64,000 bases of DNA, from NCBI RefSeq assembly GCF_014654895.1, contig NZ_BNBE01000003.1, forward strand, positions 1,020,501-1,084,500. Direction: 5' to 3'. This stretch comes from Streptomyces filamentosus (lineage in GTDB: Bacteria; Actinomycetota; Actinomycetes; Streptomycetales; Streptomycetaceae). Below, piece after piece: positions 53,765 to 62,966 of the stretch (positions are counted from its first letter, which is position 1; each line of letters begins with the position of its first letter). The notes under the pieces are model-generated. The model was not told where the DNA came from and did no database searches. It saw only the letters and a program-made list of their open reading frames with translations. The translations under genes were made by a program, and so were the position numbers.

Positions 53765-55134
53765 ATTCGGTCCGGCACGGCGTTCCCCGCCTCCCTCGCC
53801 GCCTCCCGTACGGGTACCCGCGCGAGCAGGACGAAACCGGCCACGAAGAAGATCACCAGGGAGATGATGGCAGCTCGGTAGCTTCCGGTCAGCTGGTTCA
53901 CGAGTCCGAACACGAGGGGGCCGAGCCAGCTCAGTCCCCGGTCGCTCAGTTCGTACGCCGAGAAGTACTCCGCCTCCTTGCCCTCCGGCACCGTGTGGGA
54001 GAACAGCGAGCGGGACAGGGCCTGCGTGCCGCCCATCACCAGGCCGATGGCCGCCGCCAGGAAGTAGAAGAAGACCGGCGCCCCGGCGGGCAGGAGGTAG
54101 CCCGCCAGCAGGATGAACGTCCACACGACCAGGGCGCCCAGGATCGTCCGCTTGGCCCCGTGCGTCCGGGCGAGCCGGCCCATCGCGAGCGCCCCGGCCA
54201 CCGCGAGCACCTGCACCAGCAGCACCGCCGTGATGAGGGTGGTCTTCCCCAGCCCCAGCTCGTTCTCGCCGAAGACGGCCGCCTGGGAGATCACCGTCTG
54301 GACCCCGTCGTTGTAGACCAGGTAGGCGAGCAGGAAGGCGAGCGTCTTCGGGTGGTTGCGCATGTCCGTGAGCGTCGCCCGCAGCTGGCGCCAGCCACCG
54401 CCCACCGCCCCCCGCGGTGCCTCCCCGCCGCCGGCCGGGGGCGGCAGCCGCCGGTCGCGCAGCCGCCGCAGCGGGATCAGGGCGAAGGCGCCCCACCACA
54501 GGCCCGCGGAGGCCAGGCAGATGCGGACGGCCTCGCCCTCGCCGAGGCCGAAGGAGTCGTGGGCCGAGTACAGGACGAGGTTGAGCACCAGCACCAGGGC
54601 GCCCGAGGTGTAGCCGAAGGCCCAGCCCCGCGAGGAGACGGCGTCCCGCTCCTCCGGCTCCGAGATCTGGGGCAGGTAGGAGTTGTAGAGCATCATCGAG
54701 ACGGCCAGCGCCGCGTTCGCCACGACCAGCAGGAGGGCGCCCAGCAGATAGCGGTCGTCCTTCAGGAAGAACATGCAGGTCGTCGCGCCGGCCCCGACGT
54801 AGGCGGACGCCGCGAGCAGCGGCTTCTTCCGGCCCTGGCGGTCGGCCGCCGCGCTGACCAGCGGCATCGCCACGATCGCCACCACGAGCGAGGCCGACAC
54901 CGCGTAGGCGAAGAGCGAGTCGACGTGGATCGGGATGCCGAGGGGGCGGACGTGGTCCCCGCCGTGGGCCGCCGTCTTCGCCAGGGAGTTCAGGTACGGC
55001 CCCAGGAAGACGGTCACGACGCTGGTCGAGTAGACCGAGCAGGCGAAGTCGTAGAAGTACCAGCCGCGCTGTTCCCGCAGGCGCCCGGCAGGATCGGTGA
55101 TGGGCCCCTCGGGCCCGGTCGTCTCGGCGGTCAA
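53761..55134 (-). CDS. MFS transporter of the UMF1/Atg22-like family
   Basis: This 457-residue protein has 12 predicted membrane segments. The N-terminal RGWYFYDFACSVYSTSVVTVFLGPYLNSL is the UMF1/Atg22-like signature. MMLYNSYLPQISEPEERDAVSSRGWAFGYTSG is another family block. Substrates are unknown. TTG 55134 is preferred (LTAETTGPEGPITDP) with GAGGGGGG upstream; an in-frame ATG at 55194 overlaps the GDPD gene end and gives a non-conserved extension. It follows the GDPD gene on the same strand. Confidence 0.82.
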   Translation of the reverse strand: MTAETTGPEGPITDPAGRLREQRGWYFYDFACSVYSTSVVTVFLGPYLNSLAKTAAHGGDHVRPLGIPIHVDSLFAYAVSASLVVAIVAMPLVSAAADRQGRKKPLLAASAYVGAGATTCMFFLKDDRYLLGALLLVVANAALAVSMMLYNSYLPQISEPEERDAVSSRGWAFGYTSGALVLVLNLVLYSAHDSFGLGEGEAVRICLASAGLWWGAFALIPLRRLRDRRLPPPAGGGEAPRGAVGGGWRQLRATLTDMRNHPKTLAFLLAYLVYNDGVQTVISQAAVFGENELGLGKTTLITAVLLVQVLAVAGALAMGRLARTHGAKRTILGALVVWTFILLAGYLLPAGAPVFFYFLAAAIGLVMGGTQALSRSLFSHTVPEGKEAEYFSAYELSDRGLSWLGPLVFGLVNQLTGSYRAAIISLVIFFVAGFVLLARVPVREAAREAGNAVPDRI

Positions 55135-55184
55135 GGCCGTACGCCCCCCTCGTTCGTCCCCGTTCCCGGGACGCCCGCCCGGCC

Positions 55185-55949
55185 TCAGACCCATGCCCCG
55201 CGGGCGGTGAGGACCTCGCGCAGCGTCTCCAGATGATCGGTCATGATGCCATCGACCCCCAGGTCGAGGAGAGAGTCCATGCGCTCCGGATCGTTCACGG
55301 TCCACACGTGGACCTGGAGCCCGCGCGCGTGGGCCGCCCGGACGAAGCGGCGGTCCACCACGCGGACCCCGCCCTGCGTCTCGGGGACCTGCGCGGCCAC
55401 CGCGCCGGAGCGCAGCGGGGCCGGGAGGCCGAGCGAGCGCATCCGGAGGGCGGCGACGCCGGTCACGCCGTACGAGGTGGCCAGCCGGGGCCCGGCGAGC
55501 CGCTGGGCCCGCGCGATGCGGGCCTCGGTGAAGGAGCTGACCAGGACCCGGTCCCAGGCGCCGGTCCGGGAGATCAGGTCCACCAGCGGGGCGAGCGCCG
55601 ACTCGGCCTTGAGGTCCACGTTCCAGCGGGCCTCGGGGAACTCCTGGAGCAGGTCCTCGAAGAGCGGCAGCGGCTCCTGGCCGGCCACCCGGGCCTCCCG
55701 GACCGCCGCCCACGGCAGGTCGCGGATCCGGCCCGAGCCGTCCGTCACCCGGTCCAGGGTCGCGTCGTGGAAGGCGACGAGCACCCCGTCGGCCGTCGTG
55801 TGCACGTCGGTCTCGAAGTAGCGGTAGCCGGCCGCCGCGGCCCGGCGGAAGGCGGCCGCGGTGTTCTCCAGGCCGTCCGCCGTACCGCCCCGGTGGGCGA
55901 AGGGCAGCGGCAGCGGGTGGTCGAGGTAGGGATGGCGTACGCGAGTCAC
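55185..55949 (-). CDS. Glycerophosphodiester phosphodiesterase
   Basis: This 254-residue GDPD-family enzyme hydrolyses glycerophosphodiesters to glycerol 3-phosphate and an alcohol. Catalytic residues are visible in FAHRGGTADGLENTAAAF (~15-32), YFETDVHTTADGVLVAFHDATLDRVTDG (Glu, Asp, His) and WNVDLKAE. Length is typical of cytoplasmic UgpQ-like forms; no signal peptide. GTG 55949 overlaps the stop of yczE (GTGA), so the two are co-translated. Confidence 0.9.
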   Translation of the reverse strand: MTRVRHPYLDHPLPLPFAHRGGTADGLENTAAAFRRAAAAGYRYFETDVHTTADGVLVAFHDATLDRVTDGSGRIRDLPWAAVREARVAGQEPLPLFEDLLQEFPEARWNVDLKAESALAPLVDLISRTGAWDRVLVSSFTEARIARAQRLAGPRLATSYGVTGVAALRMRSLGLPAPLRSGAVAAQVPETQGGVRVVDRRFVRAAHARGLQVHVWTVNDPERMDSLLDLGVDGIMTDHLETLREVLTARGAWV

Positions 55950-56824
55950 CGCCGCAGTATGGCGCCTTCCGGTGTCCCCGCGGCGTCGGCGGCGTCGACG
56001 GCGGCCGGCTCGGGGGTGGACACGGGGGCGGGTCCGGATGCGGGGACGGGCGCGGGTCCGGCGGCGGACAGCGGGCCGGTGGGGGACGCGGAACTGGCGG
56101 CGGGCGTGGCATCGATGCCGGGCGTGGGGGCGGTGTCGGACCTCGGCCCGGTGGTGGGCGTGGGGCCGGTGCCGGACGCGGGCCCGGTGTCGGACGCGGG
56201 CCCGGTGGCGGGCGTCGGCTCCGGGACGGCGAAGAAGCGGAGGAAGAACTGGGCCAGCGGGCCGATCGCCAGCGCGTAGAGGACCGTGCCGACGCCCACC
56301 GAGCCGCCGAGCAGGAAGCCGGTGGCCACCACCGCGACCTCGATCAGGGTCCGCACCAGCCGGATCGACCGGCCGGTCGCCCGGTGCAGTCCGGTCATCA
56401 GGCCGTCGCGCGGGCCCGGGCCGAAGCGGGCCGCGATGTACAGGCCGGTCGCCAGGCCGTTCAGCACGATGCCCAGGGCCATGAGGGCGACCCGGGCCGG
56501 CAGCCCGTGGGCCTCCGGGAGCAGTGCCAGGGTGCCGTCCATCGCCAGGCCGACCACGAACACGTTGGAGACCGTGCCCAGGCCGGGCCGCTGCCGGATC
56601 GGGATCCACAGCAGCAGCACGATCGCCCCGACGACGATCGACACCACGCCGATCGTCAGCCCGGTCAGCTCGGACAGGCCCTGGTGGAGCACGTTCCACG
56701 GCTCCATGCCGAGCCCCGCGCGGACCAGGAGGGCCGAGCTGACGCCGTAGAGGGTCAGGCCGGCGTAGAGCTGGACGAGCCGGCGGGTCAGGTGCCGGCC
56801 GCGGGCGCCGGAGGCGATGGACAT
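55946..56824 (-). CDS. yczE: YczE-family integral membrane protein
   Basis: This 292-residue protein has the YczE/YyaS core of about five membrane helices: LVQLYAGLTLYGVSSALLVRAGLGMEPWNVLHQGLS, TIGVVSIVVGAIVLLLW, VALMALGIVLNGLATGLYIAARFGPGPRDGLMTGL. A Pro/Thr/Ser/Gly repeat tail of about 90 residues follows (TGPASDTGPASGTGPTPTTG). The divergent yczR, a MocR regulator, is its known genetic partner in other bacteria. GDPD overlaps its stop. YczE may take part in vitamin B6 or envelope physiology, but this is not established. Confidence 0.85.
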   Translation of the reverse strand: MSIASGARGRHLTRRLVQLYAGLTLYGVSSALLVRAGLGMEPWNVLHQGLSELTGLTIGVVSIVVGAIVLLLWIPIRQRPGLGTVSNVFVVGLAMDGTLALLPEAHGLPARVALMALGIVLNGLATGLYIAARFGPGPRDGLMTGLHRATGRSIRLVRTLIEVAVVATGFLLGGSVGVGTVLYALAIGPLAQFFLRFFAVPEPTPATGPASDTGPASGTGPTPTTGPRSDTAPTPGIDATPAASSASPTGPLSAAGPAPVPASGPAPVSTPEPAAVDAADAAGTPEGAILRR

Positions 56825-56918
56825 GGGAGTGCCCCCCTGGGGTGGTGACGGGTGTGGAACGCGGCCCGGTGTGGTGACGGTGGACCGACCCATGACACTC
56901 TGTGGCGGGAGAACGGAT

Positions 56919-56933
56919 GCCAACCATGGCCAA
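56919..56933 (+). promoter_or_regulatory. Direct repeat in the yczE/yczR divergent region (candidate YczR site)
   Basis: GCCAA occurs at 56919-56923 and again at 56929-56933, ten bp apart (one helical turn), within the 133-bp gap between the divergent starts. MocR regulators typically bind direct repeats. GGTGTGG-like repeats lie at about 56849-56876. Confidence 0.35.
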
Positions 56934-56957
56934 TTCGACGAAGGTGGACTGATTTCC

Positions 56958-58457
56958 ATGGCTCAGTGGACCTCGGCCGTCGGGGCCGCCCAGCTCGCGC
57001 GGCAGCTCCAGGCGCAGCAGCCCCGGCCGGCGGGCCCCGGCACCCGGAAGCCGCCCGCCTACCGCGCCCTCGCCGACGGCATCCGGCTGCTCGTCCTGGA
57101 GGGCCGGGTGCCGGTCGCCGCCCGGCTGCCCGCCGAGCGCGAACTCGCCCTCGCCCTCACCGTCAGCCGCACCACCGTGGCCGCCGCCTACGAGGCGCTG
57201 CGCACCGAGGGCTTCCTGGAGTCCCGGCGCGGCGCCGGCAGCTGGACCGCCGTCCCGGCCGGGAACCCGCTTCCCGCGCGGGGGCTCGAACCGCTGCCCC
57301 CGGAGGCCCTCGGCTCCCTCATCGACCTCGGCTGCGCCGCCCTGCCCGCGCCCGAGCCCTGGCTGACCCGCAGCGTCCAGGGAGCCCTGGAGGAGCTGCC
57401 GCCGTACGCGCACACCCACGGCGACTACCCGGCCGGACTGCCCGCGCTGCGCGCCACGCTCGCCGAGCGCTACACCGCCCGCGGCATCCCGACCATGCCC
57501 GAACAGATCATGGTCACCACCGGCGCCATGGGCGCCATCGACGCGATCTGCCACCTCTTCGCCGGGCGCGGCGAGCGGATCGCCGTCGAGTCCCCCTCGT
57601 ACGCCAACATCCTCCAGCTGATGCGGGAGGCCGGCGCCCGGCTGGTCCCCGTCGCCATGTCCGAGGGGCTCGGCAGCTGGGACCTGGGCCGCTGGCGCCA
57701 GGTGCTGCGCGACGCCGCGCCCCGCCTCGCGTACGTCGTCGCCGACTTCCACAACCCGACCGGCGCCCTCGCCGACGAGGACCAGCGGCGGCGGCTCGTG
57801 GAGGCCGCCCGCGCGGCCGGCACGGTCCTCGTCGTCGACGAGACCATGACCGAGCTCCACCTCGACGACGACGTGGAGATGCCCCGGCCGGTCTGCGCCT
57901 TCGACCCGGCCGGTTCCACCGTCCTCACCGTCGGCTCGGCCAGCAAGGCGTTCTGGGCGGGCATGCGGATCGGCTGGGTCCGCGCCGCGCCCGACGTCAT
58001 CCGCTCCCTGGTCGCCGCCCGCGCCTACGCCGACCTGGGCACCCCCGTCCTGGAGCAGCTCGGCGTCAACTGGCTGATGCGCACCGGCGGATGGGAGGAG
58101 GCGGTCGGCCTGCGCCGGGCGCAGGCCCGGGAGAACCGGGACGCGCTCGTCGCCGCCGTCCGCAGGGAGCTGCCGGAGTGGGAGTTCGAGGTGCCGAAGG
58201 GCGGCCTGACGCTCTGGGTGCGCACCGGCGGGCTGTCCGGCTCCCGGCTCGCCGAGGCGGGCGAGCGGGTCGGCGTCCGCGTGCCCTCCGGCCCCCGCTT
58301 CGGCGTCGACGGCGCCTTCGAGGGGTACGTGCGGCTGCCCTTCACCGTCGGCGGCCCGGTCGCCGACGAGGCCGCGGCCCGGCTCGCCGCCGCCGCCCGG
58401 CTGGTGGAGTCGGGACTCGGCGGGGGAGCGGAACCCCTGAGGACCTTCGTGGCCTGA
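56958..58457 (+). CDS. yczR: MocR/YczR-type GntR regulator with aminotransferase domain
   Basis: This 499-residue protein has an N-terminal GntR winged helix (YRALADGIRLLVLEGRVPVAARLPAERELALALTVSRTTVAAAYEALRTEGF, ~35-85) joined to a type I aminotransferase-like domain. PLP-binding features are NPTGAL (~272), VVDETMTELHL (~295), and SKAFWAGMRIGWVR with the PLP-lysine. The divergent yczE marks it as a YczR, a MocR subgroup that controls yczE. ATG 56958 has AAGGTGG upstream. PLP or a related compound is the likely effector. Confidence 0.9.
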   Translation: MAQWTSAVGAAQLARQLQAQQPRPAGPGTRKPPAYRALADGIRLLVLEGRVPVAARLPAERELALALTVSRTTVAAAYEALRTEGFLESRRGAGSWTAVPAGNPLPARGLEPLPPEALGSLIDLGCAALPAPEPWLTRSVQGALEELPPYAHTHGDYPAGLPALRATLAERYTARGIPTMPEQIMVTTGAMGAIDAICHLFAGRGERIAVESPSYANILQLMREAGARLVPVAMSEGLGSWDLGRWRQVLRDAAPRLAYVVADFHNPTGALADEDQRRRLVEAARAAGTVLVVDETMTELHLDDDVEMPRPVCAFDPAGSTVLTVGSASKAFWAGMRIGWVRAAPDVIRSLVAARAYADLGTPVLEQLGVNWLMRTGGWEEAVGLRRAQARENRDALVAAVRRELPEWEFEVPKGGLTLWVRTGGLSGSRLAEAGERVGVRVPSGPRFGVDGAFEGYVRLPFTVGGPVADEAAARLAAAARLVESGLGGGAEPLRTFVA

Positions 58458-58558
58458 GGACGGGCGCCCGCCCCCCACGCGCGCGTGGACACGGCGGAGG
58501 GCCGGATCCGCCCGCACGCGCGCGTGGCCGCGCAGGGGGGCGGGGGCCGGTACGAACG

Positions 58559-58603
58559 CGGCGAAGGCCGGTACGGACCCCGGGTCCGTACCGGCCTTCG
58601 CCG
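58559..58603. terminator. 21-bp perfect inverted repeat with a 3-nt loop (bidirectional)
   Basis: Arms 58559-58579 and 58583-58603 are perfectly complementary around CCG, a 21-bp stem, extended by G-U and C-G. It lies between yczR (101 bp away) and the convergent FtsK-like gene (13 bp). It matches the repeat at 53065-53111 in style. Confidence 0.7.
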
Positions 58604-58616
58604 TGCGTGGGGTGCG

Positions 58617-60218
58617 TCAGCCCTCGGCCGGGACCGGGGCGTGGCGGGGGAGCGGGCCGGGCGTCGGTTCGGCCGCCGCCTCCGGGACCTTCTCCAGGGC
58701 CACCGTCGCCGCCGCCCGCCGCTCCGGGAGCAGGTCGAGGACGGCCTGCCGGTCGGCGTCGCCGGTCGCGTCGTCGTACGGGTCGGGGGTGGCCGGCACC
58801 TGGAGCCGGAGGACCGGGCCCGCGCCGAGGCGGGCGTAGCCGCGGCCCGGCGGGACCTGCGGGGTCGGGGTGGTGTGCGGCGCGGTGCCCAGCACCGCGG
58901 CGATCTGCTCGGGGGAGGCGGGGCCCAGCGCCACGCGGGCGCGGGTGTGCGCGCGCACCCCCTCGTGGAGGGCGTCGGCGGTGTCGAACTGCTCGGCCAC
59001 GACCACCGTCACCTGGGCCGCCCTGCCGTGCCGCAGCGGCACCTGGAGCAGCTCCTGGGGGTCGGGGCGGCCCTGGGCGGCGGCCAGGTGGCCCAGGACG
59101 CCGGGCCGGTCGAGGAGGATCCACAGCGGCCGGCGGGTGTCGGCGGGGGCCGGCTGTCCGGCCTGCCGGGCGCGGTTGGCGGAGATCAGCCGCCGCTCGG
59201 TCTCGTGGGCGGCCCACTCCAGGCTCTCCAGGGCGCCGGACAGCTCGCTCTCCACGCCGAGGACGCCGTCGCGGCCGACCAGGCAGGCGTACTCGCCGGT
59301 GCCCGCGCCCTCCACGATCAGGACGTCGCCGTGTTCGAGGGCCTGGAGGGCCAGCGAGCGCAGCAGCGAGGTGGTGCCGCTGCCGGGCTGGCCGACGGCG
59401 AGCAGGTGCGGCTCGGTGGAGCGGGGGCCGGTGCGCCAGACGACGGCGGGCGCGTCCTCGGAGCCGTCCGCCGAGACGACCGGCACGGTCCGCTGCACGG
59501 CGTCGGCGTCGGTGAAGCCGAGCACGGTCTCGCCCGGGGCGGTGACGAACCGCTGGGCGGAGATGGTGGTCGGGAGGGCGGGCAGCACGTGCATGACGAG
59601 CCGGTTGCCCTCCTCGTCCCAGTCGAAGAGGTACTCGCGGCCGCGCCCCGACTTGGCGTGGAGCAGCTGCTCGATCCGGGCGCGGGAGGCCGCCTCGCCG
59701 TCGGTGAAGTAGGGCGGGTAGGAGATCCGCAGCCGGGTCAGCCGGCCGTCCTCGTCGAAGGCGTGGTCGCCGAAGGCCGCGCTCCAGTCGCCCCCGTGGG
59801 CGAAGAGCGGGGCGGGGTCCTCGGGGACGGAGAAGTACGGCACCAGGGCCTCGTACAGGCCCTTCAGGCGGGCCGTTTCCGCCTCGTCGGGTCCGGTCTT
59901 CACGACCGGTTTCTCACGCCCCTTCCACGCGGCGGCGCCCATGAGCGCGACGAGCGCGAGCAGCGGCCCGTACGGCATCAGGGCGACGACCAGGACGCAG
60001 GCCGCGACCAGGAACAGCGTGGGACCGCGCCGTTCCTTGGGGGTCGCGGCCCACTTGGCGCGCGCGGTCGCGGCCAGTTTCCGCAGACCTCGGGAGACCG
60101 TGATCAGCGGGTGGAGCACGTCGGTGGCGCTGTCGGCGGCCGACCGCGCGATCTCTCGGCTGCGCGCGAGCTGCGCGCTGCCGCTGCTCAGAATGCGGGG
60201 GAGTGGTCGCGGGGCCAC
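58617..60218 (-). CDS. FtsK/SpoIIIE-like membrane ATPase
   Basis: This 533-residue protein has two N-terminal membrane segments (GPTLFLVAACVLVVALM, LLALVALMGAAAW, ~65-100). Its Walker A-like motif is VGQPGSGTTSLLRSLA (~280-295), typical of FtsK/SpoIIIE-type ATPases (SGKT replaced by SGTT). The Walker B-like strand PLWILLDRPGVLG lacks the usual Glu after Asp. It may pump DNA or protein in a non-standard way or be only an NTP-binding protein. GTG 60218 has AGGAG 6 bp upstream. The small membrane gene 37 bp upstream forms an operon. Confidence 0.8.
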   Translation of the reverse strand: MAPRPLPRILSSGSAQLARSREIARSAADSATDVLHPLITVSRGLRKLAATARAKWAATPKERRGPTLFLVAACVLVVALMPYGPLLALVALMGAAAWKGREKPVVKTGPDEAETARLKGLYEALVPYFSVPEDPAPLFAHGGDWSAAFGDHAFDEDGRLTRLRISYPPYFTDGEAASRARIEQLLHAKSGRGREYLFDWDEEGNRLVMHVLPALPTTISAQRFVTAPGETVLGFTDADAVQRTVPVVSADGSEDAPAVVWRTGPRSTEPHLLAVGQPGSGTTSLLRSLALQALEHGDVLIVEGAGTGEYACLVGRDGVLGVESELSGALESLEWAAHETERRLISANRARQAGQPAPADTRRPLWILLDRPGVLGHLAAAQGRPDPQELLQVPLRHGRAAQVTVVVAEQFDTADALHEGVRAHTRARVALGPASPEQIAAVLGTAPHTTPTPQVPPGRGYARLGAGPVLRLQVPATPDPYDDATGDADRQAVLDLLPERRAAATVALEKVPEAAAEPTPGPLPRHAPVPAEG

Positions 60219-60255
60219 GTCGTACTCCTGGAGGGGTGGAAGGGGGTGAGAGGCG

Positions 60256-60450
60256 TCAGAACTTGATTCCGCCCAGCAGGCCGGCCAGGCTCTGGCCGCC
60301 CGCCGTGATGCTCGGCGCGATGGCGGTGCCCGCCAGGTAGAAGCCGAAGAGCGCGCAGACGAGGGCGTGCGAGGCCTTGAGGCCGTCCTTCTTGAAGAAC
60401 AGGAAGCAGATGATGCCGAGCAGGACGACGCCTGAGATGGACAGGATCAT
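60256..60450 (-). CDS. Small membrane protein upstream of the FtsK-like gene
   Basis: This 64-residue protein has two hydrophobic segments: MILSISGVVLLGIICFLFFKKDGLKASHALVCALFGFYLAGTAIAPSI, followed by a Gly-rich end, AGLLGGIKF. AGGAGA is 8 bp before the ATG. It leads the unit that contains the FtsK-like ATPase. The pairing recalls TraB-type plasmid transfer systems, but sequence similarity was not established. Confidence 0.75.
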   Translation of the reverse strand: MILSISGVVLLGIICFLFFKKDGLKASHALVCALFGFYLAGTAIAPSITAGGQSLAGLLGGIKF

Positions 60451-60799
60451 GGGGTGTTCTCCTGGTTGAGGGGACAGTCACGAGGAGTCCTTCCAGGTTC
60501 ACGGCAAGTATCTATGTGACTAATCGTGCAATCGGGTGAATAGCGGGTGTTTTCACTTGACCGGCGGACGCCGACCCCCGTCCCGGGTGGCGAAAGCGCC
60601 GAAGTGGGGTAAGGGGAGTTCGAAGGCGCCGGTCACGGGCGTGGACGCCGTGATCCTTGCCTCGGCCGGACGCGGTCATGTCACCGCCCGGGCAGTACCC
60701 TGTCGATTCACTCGTACGGCCGCGCTTGCCGTGCGCAGGTCAAGGGCAGGCGGTACCCGGCGACGCGCACGGGCCGCCGGCGGAGCACGGAAGGCGGTT

Positions 60800-61198
60800 G
60801 TGAAGATGAGCGAGACCCCGGACCCCGAGGTCGTCGAGCTGGCGTCGAAGGTCTTCGACCTGGCGCGCACCGGCGACGCCGCGGCCCTCGCCGCCTACCT
60901 CGACGCGGGCGTCCCCGCGAACCTCACCAACGACCGGGGCGACACCCTCGTCATGCTCGCCGCCTACCACGGCCACGCCGCCGCGGTCGCCGCCCTCCTG
61001 GAGCGCGGCGCCGACGCCGACCGCGCCAACGACCGCGGCCAGACCCCGCTCGCCGGAGCCGTCTTCAAGGGCGAGGAGGACGTGATCCGCGCCCTCCTCG
61101 CCGGCGGCGCGAATCCGGAGTCCGGCATTCCGTCCGCCGTGGACACCGCGCGCATGTTCGGCAAGGCGGAACTCCTGGAGCTCTTCACCACCCGGTGA
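60800..61198 (+). CDS. Ankyrin-repeat protein
   Basis: This 132-residue protein contains about four ankyrin repeats: VFDLARTGDAAALAAYLDAGVPANLTNDRGDTLVMLAAYHGHAAAVAALLERGADADRANDRGQTPLAGAVFKGEEDVIRALLAGGANPESG. No signal peptide, so it is probably a cytoplasmic protein-binding module. GTG 60800 has GGAAGG 5 bp upstream; ATG 60806 is an alternative. The next gene is a HEAT-repeat protein on the same strand. Confidence 0.88.
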   Translation: MKMSETPDPEVVELASKVFDLARTGDAAALAAYLDAGVPANLTNDRGDTLVMLAAYHGHAAAVAALLERGADADRANDRGQTPLAGAVFKGEEDVIRALLAGGANPESGIPSAVDTARMFGKAELLELFTTR

Positions 61199-61475
61199 AC
61201 GCGGCCTGAACCCCAGGCGGGAACGGTGTCGTAAATGTGGTCGCGGCGGTGGAAACGGTCGGTCATCATGACGACAAGCCCGGCCGTCCGACCGGGCCAC
61301 GGACGAGAGGCAGAGGAAGATGAGCAGCTCAGGCGAGCGACGACGCACGACGGACGGCCCGGCATGTTGTCCCACGGCCTACTAGGGCGGGCACCGCGCG
61401 CCCGGGCTCCGCGCCCGGCCCGGCCCCTCCGGTCCACCCCCGTCGTGTCGACAGCTTGATGTGAGGCGTCTTCCC

Positions 61476-62966
61476 ATGTTCGAACCAGCCATAGCGCCGA
61501 GCGGCACCCTGCTCGGTCTGCTCCAGCGGGGCCGCGGCGACGGCACCCTGCACGCCCTCGCCGCCCCACGCGCCGAGGCCCTCGCCGCCCTCGACCACTG
61601 CGTGCTCGCCGACCCCCGCCACGACTGGCGGATCGAGAACCGCTCCCTCTACTACGCCCGGCTCTACCTCGACCTCCACGGAGGCCTGGAGGCCGTCGAG
61701 GCGCACCTCTTCGCACCCGAGGACCACCTCGACGCCGAGGAGCACCGCACCGGGCTCGCCCTCGCCGTCCTCGGCCACCTGGCCTCCTACGGCCGCCACG
61801 ACGCCCTGCTCCTGCTCCGGCGCTACGCGGCCACCGGGAGCAACTGGGCCTGGGCCCTCGACGAGCTCGCGCTCCGCGACGACGACGCCGGACTGCGCGC
61901 CCTCGCCGAGCCGGTCCTCGCCCGCTTCCCCCGCGACCCGGCCGGCGACGCCGCACTCGCGACCGCCGTCCGCGACGCCTTCGAACCCCGGCCCTGGCGG
62001 CTGTGGGCCGAGGACCGGCGCGACGCCGTCGGCGCCCGGGTCCGCGCCGCCCAGGAAGACGGCTCCTTCGACCGCTGGCAGCGGCAGCTGCGCCCCACCG
62101 GGCCCCGCCCCGGCTGGAGCGTGCGCGCCGTCCTCGACTGGGCCCAGGAGGGCCACGAGCGCGGCGCCGACCTCTCCGGGCCCGCCGCCCGCTGCCTGGC
62201 CGCCGTGGCCGGCCCCGAGGACCGCCCCGAGCTGCTGGCCGCCGGCCGCTCCGGCGCCCCCGGCGCGCGCGGCGCCGTCCTGCACCACCTGGCCGCCGCC
62301 GGGGACCCGGCCGTCCTCGACCTCGTCGAGGCCGCCGCCGACGCCGTCCACCCCCTCGACGCGGCCGCCACGGCCACGGACCAGGGCCCGTACGCCGACG
62401 TCGCCGGCGCCGTCGACCGGGACGCCCTCGCCGTCGCCCGCGCCGCCGTCACCGCCTACCTCCGCATGCGCGGCGAGGACGCGGTCGCCCGCGCCCGCGC
62501 CTGGATCCACCGCACCGACCCCCTCGGCACCGCCGCCGGCGAACTCCTCGCCGCGCGCGGCGAGGACCGCGACGCCGGGCTCGTCCTCGGCGCGCTGCGC
62601 ACCGCCATCCGCACCACCGGGCCCGACGCGCCCGCCCTCGGCGTCCTCGTCGACGGCGCCGGACGCCTCGGCATCGCCTGCGCCGCCCCCGTGCTGCGCC
62701 ACGTCTACCGGGAGACGGCCTCCTCCCAGCTGCGGGGCCGCACGGCCCGCGCGCTCGCGGCCACCGACCCCTCCTTCGCGAGCGGCTTCGCCGTCGAGTG
62801 CCTGTGGGACTGCGAGGAGACCACCCGCGAGATCGCGGCCCAGCACGCCGAGACGGCCGACGTCCGCGTGGCCGAGCGATTGCGCCGCCTCGCCGCCGAC
62901 CCGGCCGAGGAGGTCGAGGTCCAGACGGCGGTCCGCAACCGCATCGGCCCCGACCTCCAGGTCTGA
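61476..62966 (+). CDS. HEAT-repeat-like alpha-solenoid protein
   Basis: This 496-residue protein is Ala/Leu/Arg-rich and predicted nearly all-helical, with repeated ~30-residue units (GLALAVLGHLASYGRHDALLLLRRYAATGSNWAWALDELA, VLHHLAAAGDPAVLDLVEAAADAV, and others). The pattern is typical of HEAT or ARM solenoids, which act as scaffolds. No catalytic motif is evident. ATG 61476 has GAGG upstream; GTG 61461 would add five residues. The 277-bp gap before it holds no gene. Confidence 0.8.
   Translation: MFEPAIAPSGTLLGLLQRGRGDGTLHALAAPRAEALAALDHCVLADPRHDWRIENRSLYYARLYLDLHGGLEAVEAHLFAPEDHLDAEEHRTGLALAVLGHLASYGRHDALLLLRRYAATGSNWAWALDELALRDDDAGLRALAEPVLARFPRDPAGDAALATAVRDAFEPRPWRLWAEDRRDAVGARVRAAQEDGSFDRWQRQLRPTGPRPGWSVRAVLDWAQEGHERGADLSGPAARCLAAVAGPEDRPELLAAGRSGAPGARGAVLHHLAAAGDPAVLDLVEAAADAVHPLDAAATATDQGPYADVAGAVDRDALAVARAAVTAYLRMRGEDAVARARAWIHRTDPLGTAAGELLAARGEDRDAGLVLGALRTAIRTTGPDAPALGVLVDGAGRLGIACAAPVLRHVYRETASSQLRGRTARALAATDPSFASGFAVECLWDCEETTREIAAQHAETADVRVAERLRRLAADPAEEVEVQTAVRNRIGPDLQV

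Noticed and set aside
55185..58517. Full 1,110-codon minus-strand ORF ahead of the GDPD gene
   Set aside because: Only the last 255 codons match GDPD and have a start; the rest is antisense to yczR and out of frame with yczE.
61235..61459. 74-codon ORF before the HEAT-repeat gene
   Set aside because: Arg/Pro/Ala-rich with no ribosome-binding site or recognisable domain; looks like open frame by composition.
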